DNA from: Flavobacteriales bacterium
GTDB taxonomy: Bacteria; Bacteroidota; Bacteroidia; Flavobacteriales_F; PHOS-HE28
Assembly (NCBI GenBank): GCA_026129465.1
Contig: JAHCIA010000001.1
Location: 1,869,964-1,933,963 of the forward strand
Direction of reading: 5' to 3'
Length of the DNA stretch: 64,000 bases
Shown here piece by piece: positions 44,648 through 52,041 of the stretch. How positions within the stretch are numbered: position 1 is the first letter of the stretch; each line of letters opens with the position of its first letter. Made by a program: the position numbers and the translations under genes. The notes below the pieces were generated by a model that ran no database searches, was not told where the DNA came from, and saw only the letters and a program-made list of their open reading frames with translations.

Positions 44648-44776
44648 TCAGGCGGGCCGCTCCGTGGTCTTGGGCGGCAGCTTGCCGTAGGCGGGGCAGC
44701 TCTTGTGCGAAGAGCACGAGGTGAGCAGCATGCCTGCGAATCCTACGGCGGCCAATATGAAGAGCAACTTTTTCAT
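44648..44776 (-). CDS. Small lipoprotein (42 aa)
   Basis: Too short for routine gene calling. The sequence starts MKKLLFILAAVGFAGMLLTS followed by the lipobox Cys, leaving a mature peptide of only about 22 residues beginning CSSHKSCPAYGK. Besides the lipid-bearing Cys it has one more Cys. A full set of signals supports it: TAACTTTG promoter box with TTTTG further upstream, and a T-run terminator just after the stop. Small Cys-containing lipoproteins of this kind occur next to many Bacteroidota genes, but I know no function. It diverges from ung. Confidence 0.8.
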   Translation of the reverse strand: MKKLLFILAAVGFAGMLLTSCSSHKSCPAYGKLPPKTTERPA

Positions 44777-44830
44777 CGTTGGTCGTTTTGTCTCTGGGGC
44801 CGGGCTGTCTTGGAACGGCCTTCGTCAGTT

Positions 44831-44865
44831 CAAAGTTAGCCGCCGGAACGCATTGCCCGGCAAAA
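44831..44865 (-). promoter_or_regulatory. Bacteroidota promoter for the small lipoprotein gene
   Basis: Minus strand: TAACTTTG (44831-44838), an exact TAnnTTTG, and TTTTG (44861-44865) as a -33-like element 22 bases upstream. It is the best-formed promoter in the window and lies 54 bases before the ATG. Confidence 0.65.
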
Positions 44866-44901
44866 TGTTTCAACAGCGTCTTTGTCGATCTTTCGGGTCC
44901 C

Positions 44902-45603
44902 ATGGAACACCTGGTCCCACAGCATAACGCGGCCACCCGGCCAGATGTTGGCGAAGGCTGGTTCGAGGCCCTGGAAGCCGAGTTCCAAACCCCCACGTTC
45001 CGGGCCTTGAAGGAATTTCTGCTGGCGGAAAGGGCACAGCACGCGGTCTACCCCCGGGGCCGGGACATTTTCGCCGCTTTCCACCACACCCCCTTCGAGG
45101 CGGTGCGCGTGGTGCTCCTGGGGCAGGACCCCTACCACGGCCCCGGCCAGGCGCATGGCCTGTGCTTCTCCGTGCCGCAGGGGGTGCCGCCACCGCCCTC
45201 GCTGGCCAACATCTTCGCCGAGTTGGAGCGCGACCTGGGCCTGGCCCGCCCCCCGCATGGCGACCTCACCCGCTGGGCCAGGCAGGGCGTGCTGCTGCTC
45301 AACGCCGTGCTCACCGTGCGGGCTGGCCAGGCGGGTTCCCATCAGGGCAAGGGCTGGGAACCTTTCACGGACGCGGTGATCCGCCGCCTGAGCGAACACC
45401 ACCGGGGGCTGGTCTTCCTGCTCTGGGGCCGCCACGCGCAGGACAAGGAGCGACTCATCGACGGCGGACGGCACTACATCCTGAAGGCGCCCCACCCTTC
45501 GCCCCTCTCGGCCCACCGGGGCTTCATCGGCTGCGGCCACTTCTCGCAGGTGAACGAGCTGCTCCAGGCCCAAGGCAAGGCCCCGATCGATTGGCGGCCA
45601 TGA
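44902..45603 (+). CDS. ung: Uracil-DNA glycosylase, family 1
   Basis: 233 residues, the normal length. The catalytic water-activating loop is LLGQDPYHGPGQAHGLCFSV with Asp76, followed by LLLNAVLTVRAGQAGSHQGK, VFLLWGRHAQDK and the DNA-intercalating loop APHPSPLSAHRGFIG with its catalytic His. It removes uracil from DNA. The ATG at 44902 gives the usual N-terminus; upstream in-frame codons read through the divergent promoter. Its stop overlaps the next start in an ATGA. Confidence 0.96.
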   Translation: MEHLVPQHNAATRPDVGEGWFEALEAEFQTPTFRALKEFLLAERAQHAVYPRGRDIFAAFHHTPFEAVRVVLLGQDPYHGPGQAHGLCFSVPQGVPPPPSLANIFAELERDLGLARPPHGDLTRWARQGVLLLNAVLTVRAGQAGSHQGKGWEPFTDAVIRRLSEHHRGLVFLLWGRHAQDKERLIDGGRHYILKAPHPSPLSAHRGFIGCGHFSQVNELLQAQGKAPIDWRP

Positions 45604-47321
45604 CCATCCTCTTCCCGTCGCCCGGTGCACTTCTGGTGCTGTTCTTATGGGCGGCCAACGGATCCGCACATGCCCAGAAGCACCGGGTGAGCTTCACCAC
45701 CGACGAGGAGGTCCCCGCGAAGTGGACACGACCCATGGACGTGGGCGCTGCCGTGCAAGTGCCCACGGCCGTGGATGCCCAACTGGCGCTGCTGCACGGC
45801 CAAGGATTCCTCGAAGCCCGGCTGGATACCTGCCTGGATGTGGACCATGTGAGCACCTGTCATCTGCTGCTGGGCCGGCCCTACCGCTGGGCGCGGCTGT
45901 CGGGCGCTGGTATTCCGGCGGAGATCGCCAGCGAGGCGCGCTTCCGGGAGAAGCTCTACAGTGGCAGGCCCATCACCCCGCGCCAGGTGCAGCGTCTGTT
46001 CGACGACCTCCTGCGCTACAGCGAGGACAACGGTCACCCCTTCGCCCGCGTGTGGCTGGACAGCCTGCACGGGGAGAGCGACGGCCTGCACGCCACCCTG
46101 CGCCTGGACCGCGGTCCGCTGGTGAAGTTCGACAGTGTGGTGGTGAAGGGCAGCGCGGTGACCAACATGCGTTATCTCACGGCCCATATCGGCATACGGC
46201 CCGGCGATCCCTACAACGAAAGCCTTGTGCTCGCCGTGGAGCGCCGCATCCGCGAGTTGCCCTTCGTGTCGCAACGCCAGCGGCCGCACGTGCAGTTCAC
46301 GCCCGAAAACACCAAGCTCTTCCTCTTCCTCGATGCCAAGAAGGCCAGTTCCATCAACGGCATCCTGGGCGTGCAGCCCGATGCGGTGACCGGCGAGGTG
46401 CGCGTGACCGGCGACCTGGACCTGCGGCTGCGCAACGCCCTCAAGCGCGGCGAAGGCATCGCGCTCAACTGGCGCAGCCTGGCCGACCAGACGCAGGACC
46501 TGCGCGTGGGCGGCGACCTGCCCTTCGCCTTCAACACCCCCTTCGGCCTCGATGGCAACCTGCGGCTCTTCAAGCGTGACACCACCTTCCTGGAAGTGGT
46601 CGCACGGGGCGGTCTCTCGTACATGATGGCGCGTGGCGACCGGGTCACGCTCTTCATCAACAGCAAGAGCAACAGCCGCCTCGGCTCCAACCTGGTGGCG
46701 GCGCCAGGCCTGGCCGATGTGAAATTGCTGAGCTACGGCATCGGGGTGCAGCGCGAACGCTTGGACTACCGCTTCAACCCCAGGCAGGGCCATGCATTGC
46801 GCGCCGAGGCCAGCGCCGGACGCAAACGCACCAGCACCGCCACCCTGGCACCCGGTGAAGCCCGTGGTGAACTGCGCACCTTGCAATACGACCTGGAGGG
46901 CGAGGCCGTGGCCCACCTGCCCCTGGCGCGCCGCAGCACCTTCCGTTTCGTGGCACGCGGTGGCTGGATGGTGAACGACGATCTCTACCGCAATGAACTG
47001 CACCGCGTGGGCGGTCTGCGCACCCTCCGCGGCGTGGACGAGCAGTCCATCATCTGTTCGGCCTATGCCGTGGGCACCGTGGAGTACCGCTTCGTATACG
47101 AGGAGAACGCCAACTTCTTCCTCTTCGTGGACCAGGGCTGGTGGGAGGATGCCTCGGCCGATGCGTACCGCAAGGACGAACCCCTGGGCTTCGGCGCCGG
47201 CACCACCTTCGAGACCAAGGCGGGCCTCTTTTCCATCACCTACGCGCTGGGTCGTGAATTCGGCAACCCCATCGCCCTGCGCGGTGGCAAGGTGCATTTC
47301 GGGTTCGTGGCCTTGTTCTAG
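45600..47321 (+). CDS. BamA/Omp85-like outer-membrane assembly protein
   Basis: 573 residues with a signal peptide (MTILFPSPGALLVLFLWA, cleavage near SAHA). Two POTRA-like segments follow (QVQRLFDDLLRYSEDNGHPF, VKFDSVVVKGSAVTNMRYL); then a 16-strand-type barrel begins near KKASSINGILGVQPD. Omp85 hallmarks near the end include NELHRVGGLRTLRGVDEQS, which resembles the conserved VRGF/Y loop, and a terminal Phe. With so few POTRA units it is nearer to TamA or other short Omp85 proteins than to BamA itself. The start overlaps the ung stop by 4 bases. Confidence 0.82.
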   Translation: MTILFPSPGALLVLFLWAANGSAHAQKHRVSFTTDEEVPAKWTRPMDVGAAVQVPTAVDAQLALLHGQGFLEARLDTCLDVDHVSTCHLLLGRPYRWARLSGAGIPAEIASEARFREKLYSGRPITPRQVQRLFDDLLRYSEDNGHPFARVWLDSLHGESDGLHATLRLDRGPLVKFDSVVVKGSAVTNMRYLTAHIGIRPGDPYNESLVLAVERRIRELPFVSQRQRPHVQFTPENTKLFLFLDAKKASSINGILGVQPDAVTGEVRVTGDLDLRLRNALKRGEGIALNWRSLADQTQDLRVGGDLPFAFNTPFGLDGNLRLFKRDTTFLEVVARGGLSYMMARGDRVTLFINSKSNSRLGSNLVAAPGLADVKLLSYGIGVQRERLDYRFNPRQGHALRAEASAGRKRTSTATLAPGEARGELRTLQYDLEGEAVAHLPLARRSTFRFVARGGWMVNDDLYRNELHRVGGLRTLRGVDEQSIICSAYAVGTVEYRFVYEENANFFLFVDQGWWEDASADAYRKDEPLGFGAGTTFETKAGLFSITYALGREFGNPIALRGGKVHFGFVALF

Positions 47322-47328
47322 CCGGGTC

Positions 47329-47988
47329 ATGACAATGGGATCCTCCAGCTATTTTCGATCCGCCATGCGCGGCTTTGGACTTTCCCTGTTGTTGATCTGC
47401 GCTTCCGCGAACGCCACGGACCCCGAGCGCGCGCCCGTCCATCCGCACCAGGGCGTGGTGGATCTGTTGATGGAATTCATGGAAATCCGTTATGCAGGTC
47501 ACGACTTCTCTGGTGACCTGCTGTATGTGAGCGTGCATCGCCAGCTGATGTACCACGTACGCGGCGGGCTGTTGCTACACACCTACCCCATCGCCACCGC
47601 CAGCAAGGGCCTGGGCACCAAGCAAGACAGCTACCGCACACCCACCGGCCTGCATCGCGTGTGCGAGAAGTTCGGCGACGGCGTGCCCCCTTATGGCATT
47701 TTGAAGGACCGCATCTTCACCGGCGAGCTGGCCGACCCGGACTTCGCGGGCATCGACAAGGACTGGATCACCTCGCGCATCCTGTGGTTGGACGGGTTGG
47801 AACCCGGCCACAACCGGGGCGGCGACCGCGACAGCCACGACCGCTTCATCTACATCCACGGCACGGCCAACGAACGCTCCATCGGCACGGCCTCCTCGCG
47901 CGGCTGCATCCGCATGCGCAACGATGATGTCATCGCCCTCTACGACGCGCTGCCCGTGGGCGCGCTGGTGGTGGTGCTGGACAATTGA
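47329..47988 (+). CDS. L,D-transpeptidase (YkuD domain), exported
   Basis: 219 residues. A signal peptide begins at MRGFGLSLLLICASANA (an internal ATG at 47365 is the alternative start). The YkuD catalytic block is IYIHGTANERSIGTASSRGC with Cys and His in the usual HGT...SRGCIRM context; GTKQDSYRTPTGLHRV is the upstream family block. Such enzymes make 3-3 cross-links in peptidoglycan or attach proteins to it. It lies 7 bases after the barrel gene and may belong to the ung run. Confidence 0.9.
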   Translation: MTMGSSSYFRSAMRGFGLSLLLICASANATDPERAPVHPHQGVVDLLMEFMEIRYAGHDFSGDLLYVSVHRQLMYHVRGGLLLHTYPIATASKGLGTKQDSYRTPTGLHRVCEKFGDGVPPYGILKDRIFTGELADPDFAGIDKDWITSRILWLDGLEPGHNRGGDRDSHDRFIYIHGTANERSIGTASSRGCIRMRNDDVIALYDALPVGALVVVLDN

Positions 47989-48016
47989 AGCGGCCTGCCT
48001 CTAGGGTGCGTCATTG

Positions 48017-48024
48017 TACTTTCG
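48017..48024 (+). promoter_or_regulatory. Possible -7 box (TACTTTCG) for rmuC
   Basis: One base off TAnnTTTG and identical to the box before lnt; 13 bases upstream of the rmuC ATG. No -33 element was seen. Confidence 0.35.
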
Positions 48025-48037
48025 TGTCCCGCTTGCC

Positions 48038-49363
48038 ATGGACATCCTCAGTCTTGCTCTCGGCCTCTTCGCCGGCCTCGTGGCTGGTTTCCTCGCCCAT
48101 GCCCGCTGGGCGCGGGGGCTCGAAGAGCGCGCGCTGGCACCGCTGCGCGAACAGCATGCCCGCGAAACGCAGGACCTGACCGCGCGCATCCACGAAGCGG
48201 AAGCCAAAGCGGAAAGCCACCTGCGCGAAGCCATGGACAACGGCCAGAAGTTGGCCGCCGAACAGGAGCGCGGCCGGAATCTGTTGGAAAGACTGGAGCA
48301 GCAGAAAGGCGAGTTGGAGCAGCTACAGGCGCGTATGACCACCGAGTTCGAGAACATCGCCAACAAGTTGCTGGAGGCGAAAGGGAAACAACTCGGCGAG
48401 CAACAGCAGGAACGCCTCGGCTCCATCCTGAAGCCCTTGCAGGAGCGCATCGAAGGCTTCCAGAAGCAGGTGCAGGAAGCCTATCAGAACGAAGGCAAGG
48501 AGCGTTTCCTGTTGAAGAGCGAGATCGCCAAGCTGGTGGAGCAGAACCAACGTCTGAGCCAGGAAGCCAATGACCTGACGCGCGCGCTGAAGGGCGACAC
48601 GCAGGCCCAGGGCGCCTGGGGCGAGATGATCCTGGAGAAGCTGCTGGAAAGCTCGGGCCTGGTGAAGGGCCAGGAGTACCGCATGCAGGAGAGCACCACG
48701 CTGGAGGATGGCACGCGGCTGCGGCCCGATGCCGTGGTGATGCTGCCCGACGACAAGCACCTGATCATCGACAGCAAGGTGAGCCTGCTGCACTACGAGC
48801 GGTTCACCGCCAGCACCGACGAGGCCGAGCGTGCCCGCTTGCTGAAGCTGCACGTGGAAAGCCTGCGCGCCCACGCCAAGGGCCTTGGTGAGAAGGACTA
48901 CGCCAAGCTCTACGGCACCCAGGGCGTGGACTTCACGCTGATGTTCGTGCCTCTGGAACCGGCCTTCCTGCTGGCGCTGCGCGAAAGGCCGGAGATCTTC
49001 CAGGAGGCCTACGACCGCCAGGTGGTGATGGTGACGCACAGCACGCTGATGGCCACCCTTCGCACCATCCATGGCATCTGGAAGCACGAACGCATCGCGC
49101 GCAACCACCTGGAGATCGCCGACCGTGCGGGCAAACTCTACGAGAAGTTCGTCGGCTTCACCGAGGATCTGATCAAGGTGGGCCAGCAGATGGACACCGC
49201 CAAACGCAGTTACAGTGACGCCATGAACAAGCTGAGCGTGGGCAGTGGCAACCTGGTGCGGCAGGTGGAAATGCTGAAGGAACTGGGCGCGAAGACCAAC
49301 AAGACCTTGAGCACCAACCTGCTGCAACGCGCGTTGGAGGAAGAGACCGGGGAGATCCGATGA
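48038..49363 (+). CDS. rmuC: DNA recombination protein RmuC
   Basis: 441 residues. An N-terminal membrane helix (MDILSLALGLFAGLVAGFLA) is followed by about 170 residues of coiled coil rich in Glu, Gln and Leu. The RmuC nuclease-like domain then shows QGAWGEMILEKLLESSGL, RLRPDAVVMLPDDKHLIIDS with the Asp-Ser-Lys acidic motif, and FVPLEPAFLLALRE. RmuC limits inversions at short inverted repeats in E. coli. The ATG at 48038 places the membrane helix at the very N-terminus. The stop overlaps the GWxTD gene in an ATGA. Confidence 0.93.
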   Translation: MDILSLALGLFAGLVAGFLAHARWARGLEERALAPLREQHARETQDLTARIHEAEAKAESHLREAMDNGQKLAAEQERGRNLLERLEQQKGELEQLQARMTTEFENIANKLLEAKGKQLGEQQQERLGSILKPLQERIEGFQKQVQEAYQNEGKERFLLKSEIAKLVEQNQRLSQEANDLTRALKGDTQAQGAWGEMILEKLLESSGLVKGQEYRMQESTTLEDGTRLRPDAVVMLPDDKHLIIDSKVSLLHYERFTASTDEAERARLLKLHVESLRAHAKGLGEKDYAKLYGTQGVDFTLMFVPLEPAFLLALRERPEIFQEAYDRQVVMVTHSTLMATLRTIHGIWKHERIARNHLEIADRAGKLYEKFVGFTEDLIKVGQQMDTAKRSYSDAMNKLSVGSGNLVRQVEMLKELGAKTNKTLSTNLLQRALEEETGEIR

Positions 49364-50643
49364 AAAGTCCGCACCTCATCATCGCTGTCATGATCGCCCT
49401 GCTATTCGCGGCGGGCTGTGGCAGCAGCATGAGCAGCGTGAAGCGCGACAACGTGGCCTACCTCTATGGCAAGGGCAGCGCCGCACTGCAATTGCGCGCC
49501 CGGGTCCACCACCGCGACGAGCAACACACCACGCTCTATTTCAAGCTGCCCACACGCGACCTGCTCTACAAGAGCGACGGCAGCGGTGGCCCCTTCCGCG
49601 CCGTGGTGCGCATGCGCTACGAGGTCTATGCCGACTGGAACGCGAAGTCGCCCATCGACAGCATGAGCACCGTGTTGCAGGACAAGAGCGAGGACCCCAC
49701 CGAGGAGCGCGAGCTGATCGGCAGTTTGGAAGTGAAGCCTGGCACACCGCGCAATTACGTGCTGCGGGTGACCGCGCATGACCTGAACCGCGACGCGCGC
49801 AGTTCGGTGGTGCTGCAAGTATCACGCGATGGCGAGGGCATCCGGCAGTACTTCCTGCCGCAGGACCCGCGCAACGGCCTGCCGCTTTTCGACGATCACC
49901 TGGTGGCCGGACAACGTGTGCGTGTACGGTGCGACATGTACAAGGGCCGCGCGCTCTTCGGGTCGCGCCACAGCGTGGAAGATGGCCTGCCCGCACCGGT
50001 GTTCACCTCCGGCGGCACACCCCGCGCTTCAGAGCAGTCGGACAGCCTCTTCCAAGTGACCGTGGATACGCTGGAAGGCACCTTCGAACTCGACCTGGAG
50101 AAACCCGGTGTGTACCACCTGCAGCCTTCCGCCGCCGATCCACAGGGCTTCTCGCTCTTCGTGCTCACCCAGGCCTACCCCTTCGTGGGCAATGGGCCGG
50201 ACATGCTGGTGCCCCTGCGCTACATCACCTCCATGCAGGAATACGATCGCATGGCCAAGGCGCCCGATCCGCGCAAGGCTGTGGAGCGCTTCTGGCTGGA
50301 TGCCAGCGGCGACCGCGAGCGCGCCCGCGAGGCCATCCGCATCTACTACGGCCGCGTGGAGAACGCCAACCGCCACTTCTCCACGCATGTGGAAGGCTGG
50401 CGCACTGACCGCGGGCTGGTCCACATCATCTTCGGGAATCCCAACACGATCTACCGGGGTGAGGGCGGCGAGACCTGGATATTCGGCGAGGAGAACAACC
50501 TGATGAGTCTCACCTTCAACTTCACGCGCCGCAAAGGCCCCTTCACCGACAATGACCTGGTGCTGCAACGCGACCCCCTGCTGAAAGGCGCCTGGTACCG
50601 CAATGTGGAGAGTTGGAGGAATGGAAGGGTTTATCAGAATTGA
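49360..50643 (+). CDS. GWxTD-domain lipoprotein
   Basis: 427 residues. A lipobox (LLFAAGC) near residue 20 marks a lipoprotein. The first ~270 residues are beta-rich and unassigned. The C-terminal GWxTD domain follows: ERFWLDASGDRERAREAIRI, the name-giving motif HVEGWRTDRGLVHIIFGNP and ETWIFGEENNLMSLTF. The family is widespread in Bacteroidota and its function is unknown. It overlaps rmuC by 4 bases. Confidence 0.88.
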   Translation: MKSPHLIIAVMIALLFAAGCGSSMSSVKRDNVAYLYGKGSAALQLRARVHHRDEQHTTLYFKLPTRDLLYKSDGSGGPFRAVVRMRYEVYADWNAKSPIDSMSTVLQDKSEDPTEERELIGSLEVKPGTPRNYVLRVTAHDLNRDARSSVVLQVSRDGEGIRQYFLPQDPRNGLPLFDDHLVAGQRVRVRCDMYKGRALFGSRHSVEDGLPAPVFTSGGTPRASEQSDSLFQVTVDTLEGTFELDLEKPGVYHLQPSAADPQGFSLFVLTQAYPFVGNGPDMLVPLRYITSMQEYDRMAKAPDPRKAVERFWLDASGDRERAREAIRIYYGRVENANRHFSTHVEGWRTDRGLVHIIFGNPNTIYRGEGGETWIFGEENNLMSLTFNFTRRKGPFTDNDLVLQRDPLLKGAWYRNVESWRNGRVYQN

Positions 50644-50658
50644 AGTTGAGGGGCCTGC

Positions 50659-50690
50659 CCTGCCTACCGCAGGCAGGCTGCCGAAGGCAG
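50659..50690. repeat. REP-like double hairpin
   Basis: CCTGCCT-ACCGC-AGGCAGG forms a perfect 7-bp stem and is directly followed by a second hairpin CTGCC-GAA-GGCAG. It lies between the GWxTD gene and rlmB and could act as terminator or as a dispersed palindromic unit. A TTGGAGGTTGGAGATTGA stretch follows at 50692-50709. Confidence 0.6.
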
Positions 50691-50722
50691 GATTGGAGGT
50701 TGGAGATTGACCGAAGAAGCAC

Positions 50723-51457
50723 ATGGCCAGCGATATCGTCTGTGGGATCCATCCGGTGATCGAAGCGTTGCGGGCGGGCAAGCACGTGGAAAAGCTGCTG
50801 GTGCGGCGCGAGGCCGGTGGTGAAGGCTTGCGCGAGATCCGCAACATCGCACGCGATCGCGGCATCCCCTGGCAACCTGTGCCGGTGGAGAAGCTGGACC
50901 GCATGACGCGCACCGAGCACCAAGGTGTCATCGCCTTGCTGAGTCCGATCGACGAGCAGGACCTGGGCGAGGTGATCAACGCGGCCTACGAACGTGGCGA
51001 GACACCCTTGATCGTAGCATTGGACAGCGTGACCGATGTGCGCAACCTGGGCGCCATCGCCCGAAGCGCGGAATGCTTCGGTGCGCATGCCCTGCTGGTG
51101 CCGAAGAGCGGAACGGCGCGCTTGGGCGAGGATGCCGTGAAAACTTCCGCAGGGGCCTTGATGCGCCGCCCCGTCTGCCGCGTGGAAACGCTGCGCGATG
51201 CCCTGCGCGAAGCCCAGGGCCACGGCCTGCGCGTGATGGCCCTCACCGAAAAAGGCGCCACCGACCTGCCCCATGCCGACCTCTCCGGTCCGCTGGTGGT
51301 GGTGCTCGGCGCGGAGGACCAGGGCATCTCGGACGCCGTGCTGCGCATGGCCGATGTGCTGGTGCGCATCCCCATGGCGGGCACCATCGGCTCGCTCAAT
51401 GTCAGCGTGGCGGCAGGGATCGCCCTGCACGCCGTACTGGCCACGCGCACCCGCTGA
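50723..51457 (+). CDS. rlmB: 23S rRNA (guanosine-2'-O)-methyltransferase RlmB (SpoU family)
   Basis: 244 residues. The N-terminal substrate-binding domain opens IVCGIHPVIEALRAGK. The SpoU knot motifs are DSVTDVRNLGAIARSAECFG, VVVLGAEDQGIS and IPMAGTIGSLNVSVAAGIAL. The enzyme methylates the 2'-O of G2251 in 23S rRNA in E. coli; TrmH-like paralogues look similar, so the exact target is inferred. Confidence 0.92.
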   Translation: MASDIVCGIHPVIEALRAGKHVEKLLVRREAGGEGLREIRNIARDRGIPWQPVPVEKLDRMTRTEHQGVIALLSPIDEQDLGEVINAAYERGETPLIVALDSVTDVRNLGAIARSAECFGAHALLVPKSGTARLGEDAVKTSAGALMRRPVCRVETLRDALREAQGHGLRVMALTEKGATDLPHADLSGPLVVVLGAEDQGISDAVLRMADVLVRIPMAGTIGSLNVSVAAGIALHAVLATRTR

Positions 51458-51622
51458 CCATACCCATTCGTCGTTCCCCCATCCCTGTCCAGGGGAAGGA
51501 GACGCCCTGCCCGTCGATTGCGACCGGCAACCTTTCCAGGCACGCTCCGGTATAAGCGGCCCACATCCAGGCTGCCCCTGCGGAACACTCATCCGCATGG
51601 GACCGCGGAAGATCGGACACCC

Positions 51623-51988
51623 ATGACACGCTCGCTCCACCATGTGCTGGCCATCCTCGTGTTGGCCATTTCCTATTCCACGCCCACGCTGAAGGCCCAG
51701 GCGCAACGACCCGCCGGCGATGAAATGGTGCTGCTCGTGAAAGGTCTGACGAGTGACACGCGCGATGCCATCGCGAACGACCTGCGCCAAAGCGGTGAAG
51801 GGAAGCTGGTATACGCCTGTGTGCCTGCCGGCATCTTGGTGATCGAATACAGCGCTTCCAATGGAGAGGCCCGCCAGCATGCCTTGGCCACGGCCAAGCG
51901 GCATGTAGCCGCGAAGGACATCCAAGAACATGGCATAGGCCGGCAGGGTGCCGAAACACGATGCGCACAAGCCCGCGCACAACGATGA
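51623..51988 (+). CDS. Small exported protein, unknown function
   Basis: 121 residues with a signal peptide (MTRSLHHVLAILVLAISYST, cleavage near LKAQA). The mature part begins GDEMVLLVKGLTSDTRDAIA and has a beta-alpha-beta pattern (GKLVYACVPAGILVIEY) like a ferredoxin or HMA-type fold. It has one Cys in that segment and another near the C-terminus. The C-terminal 20 residues are Arg/Gln-rich. It lies just upstream of the giant SprB-like gene. The 165-base gap before it (51458-51622) holds no recognisable signal. Confidence 0.6.
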   Translation: MTRSLHHVLAILVLAISYSTPTLKAQAQRPAGDEMVLLVKGLTSDTRDAIANDLRQSGEGKLVYACVPAGILVIEYSASNGEARQHALATAKRHVAAKDIQEHGIGRQGAETRCAQARAQR

Positions 51989-52041
51989 CCGCCATGGAGA
52001 AGACCCGGAGACGAGCCCACGCGGTTCCAGCGATCATGGAG

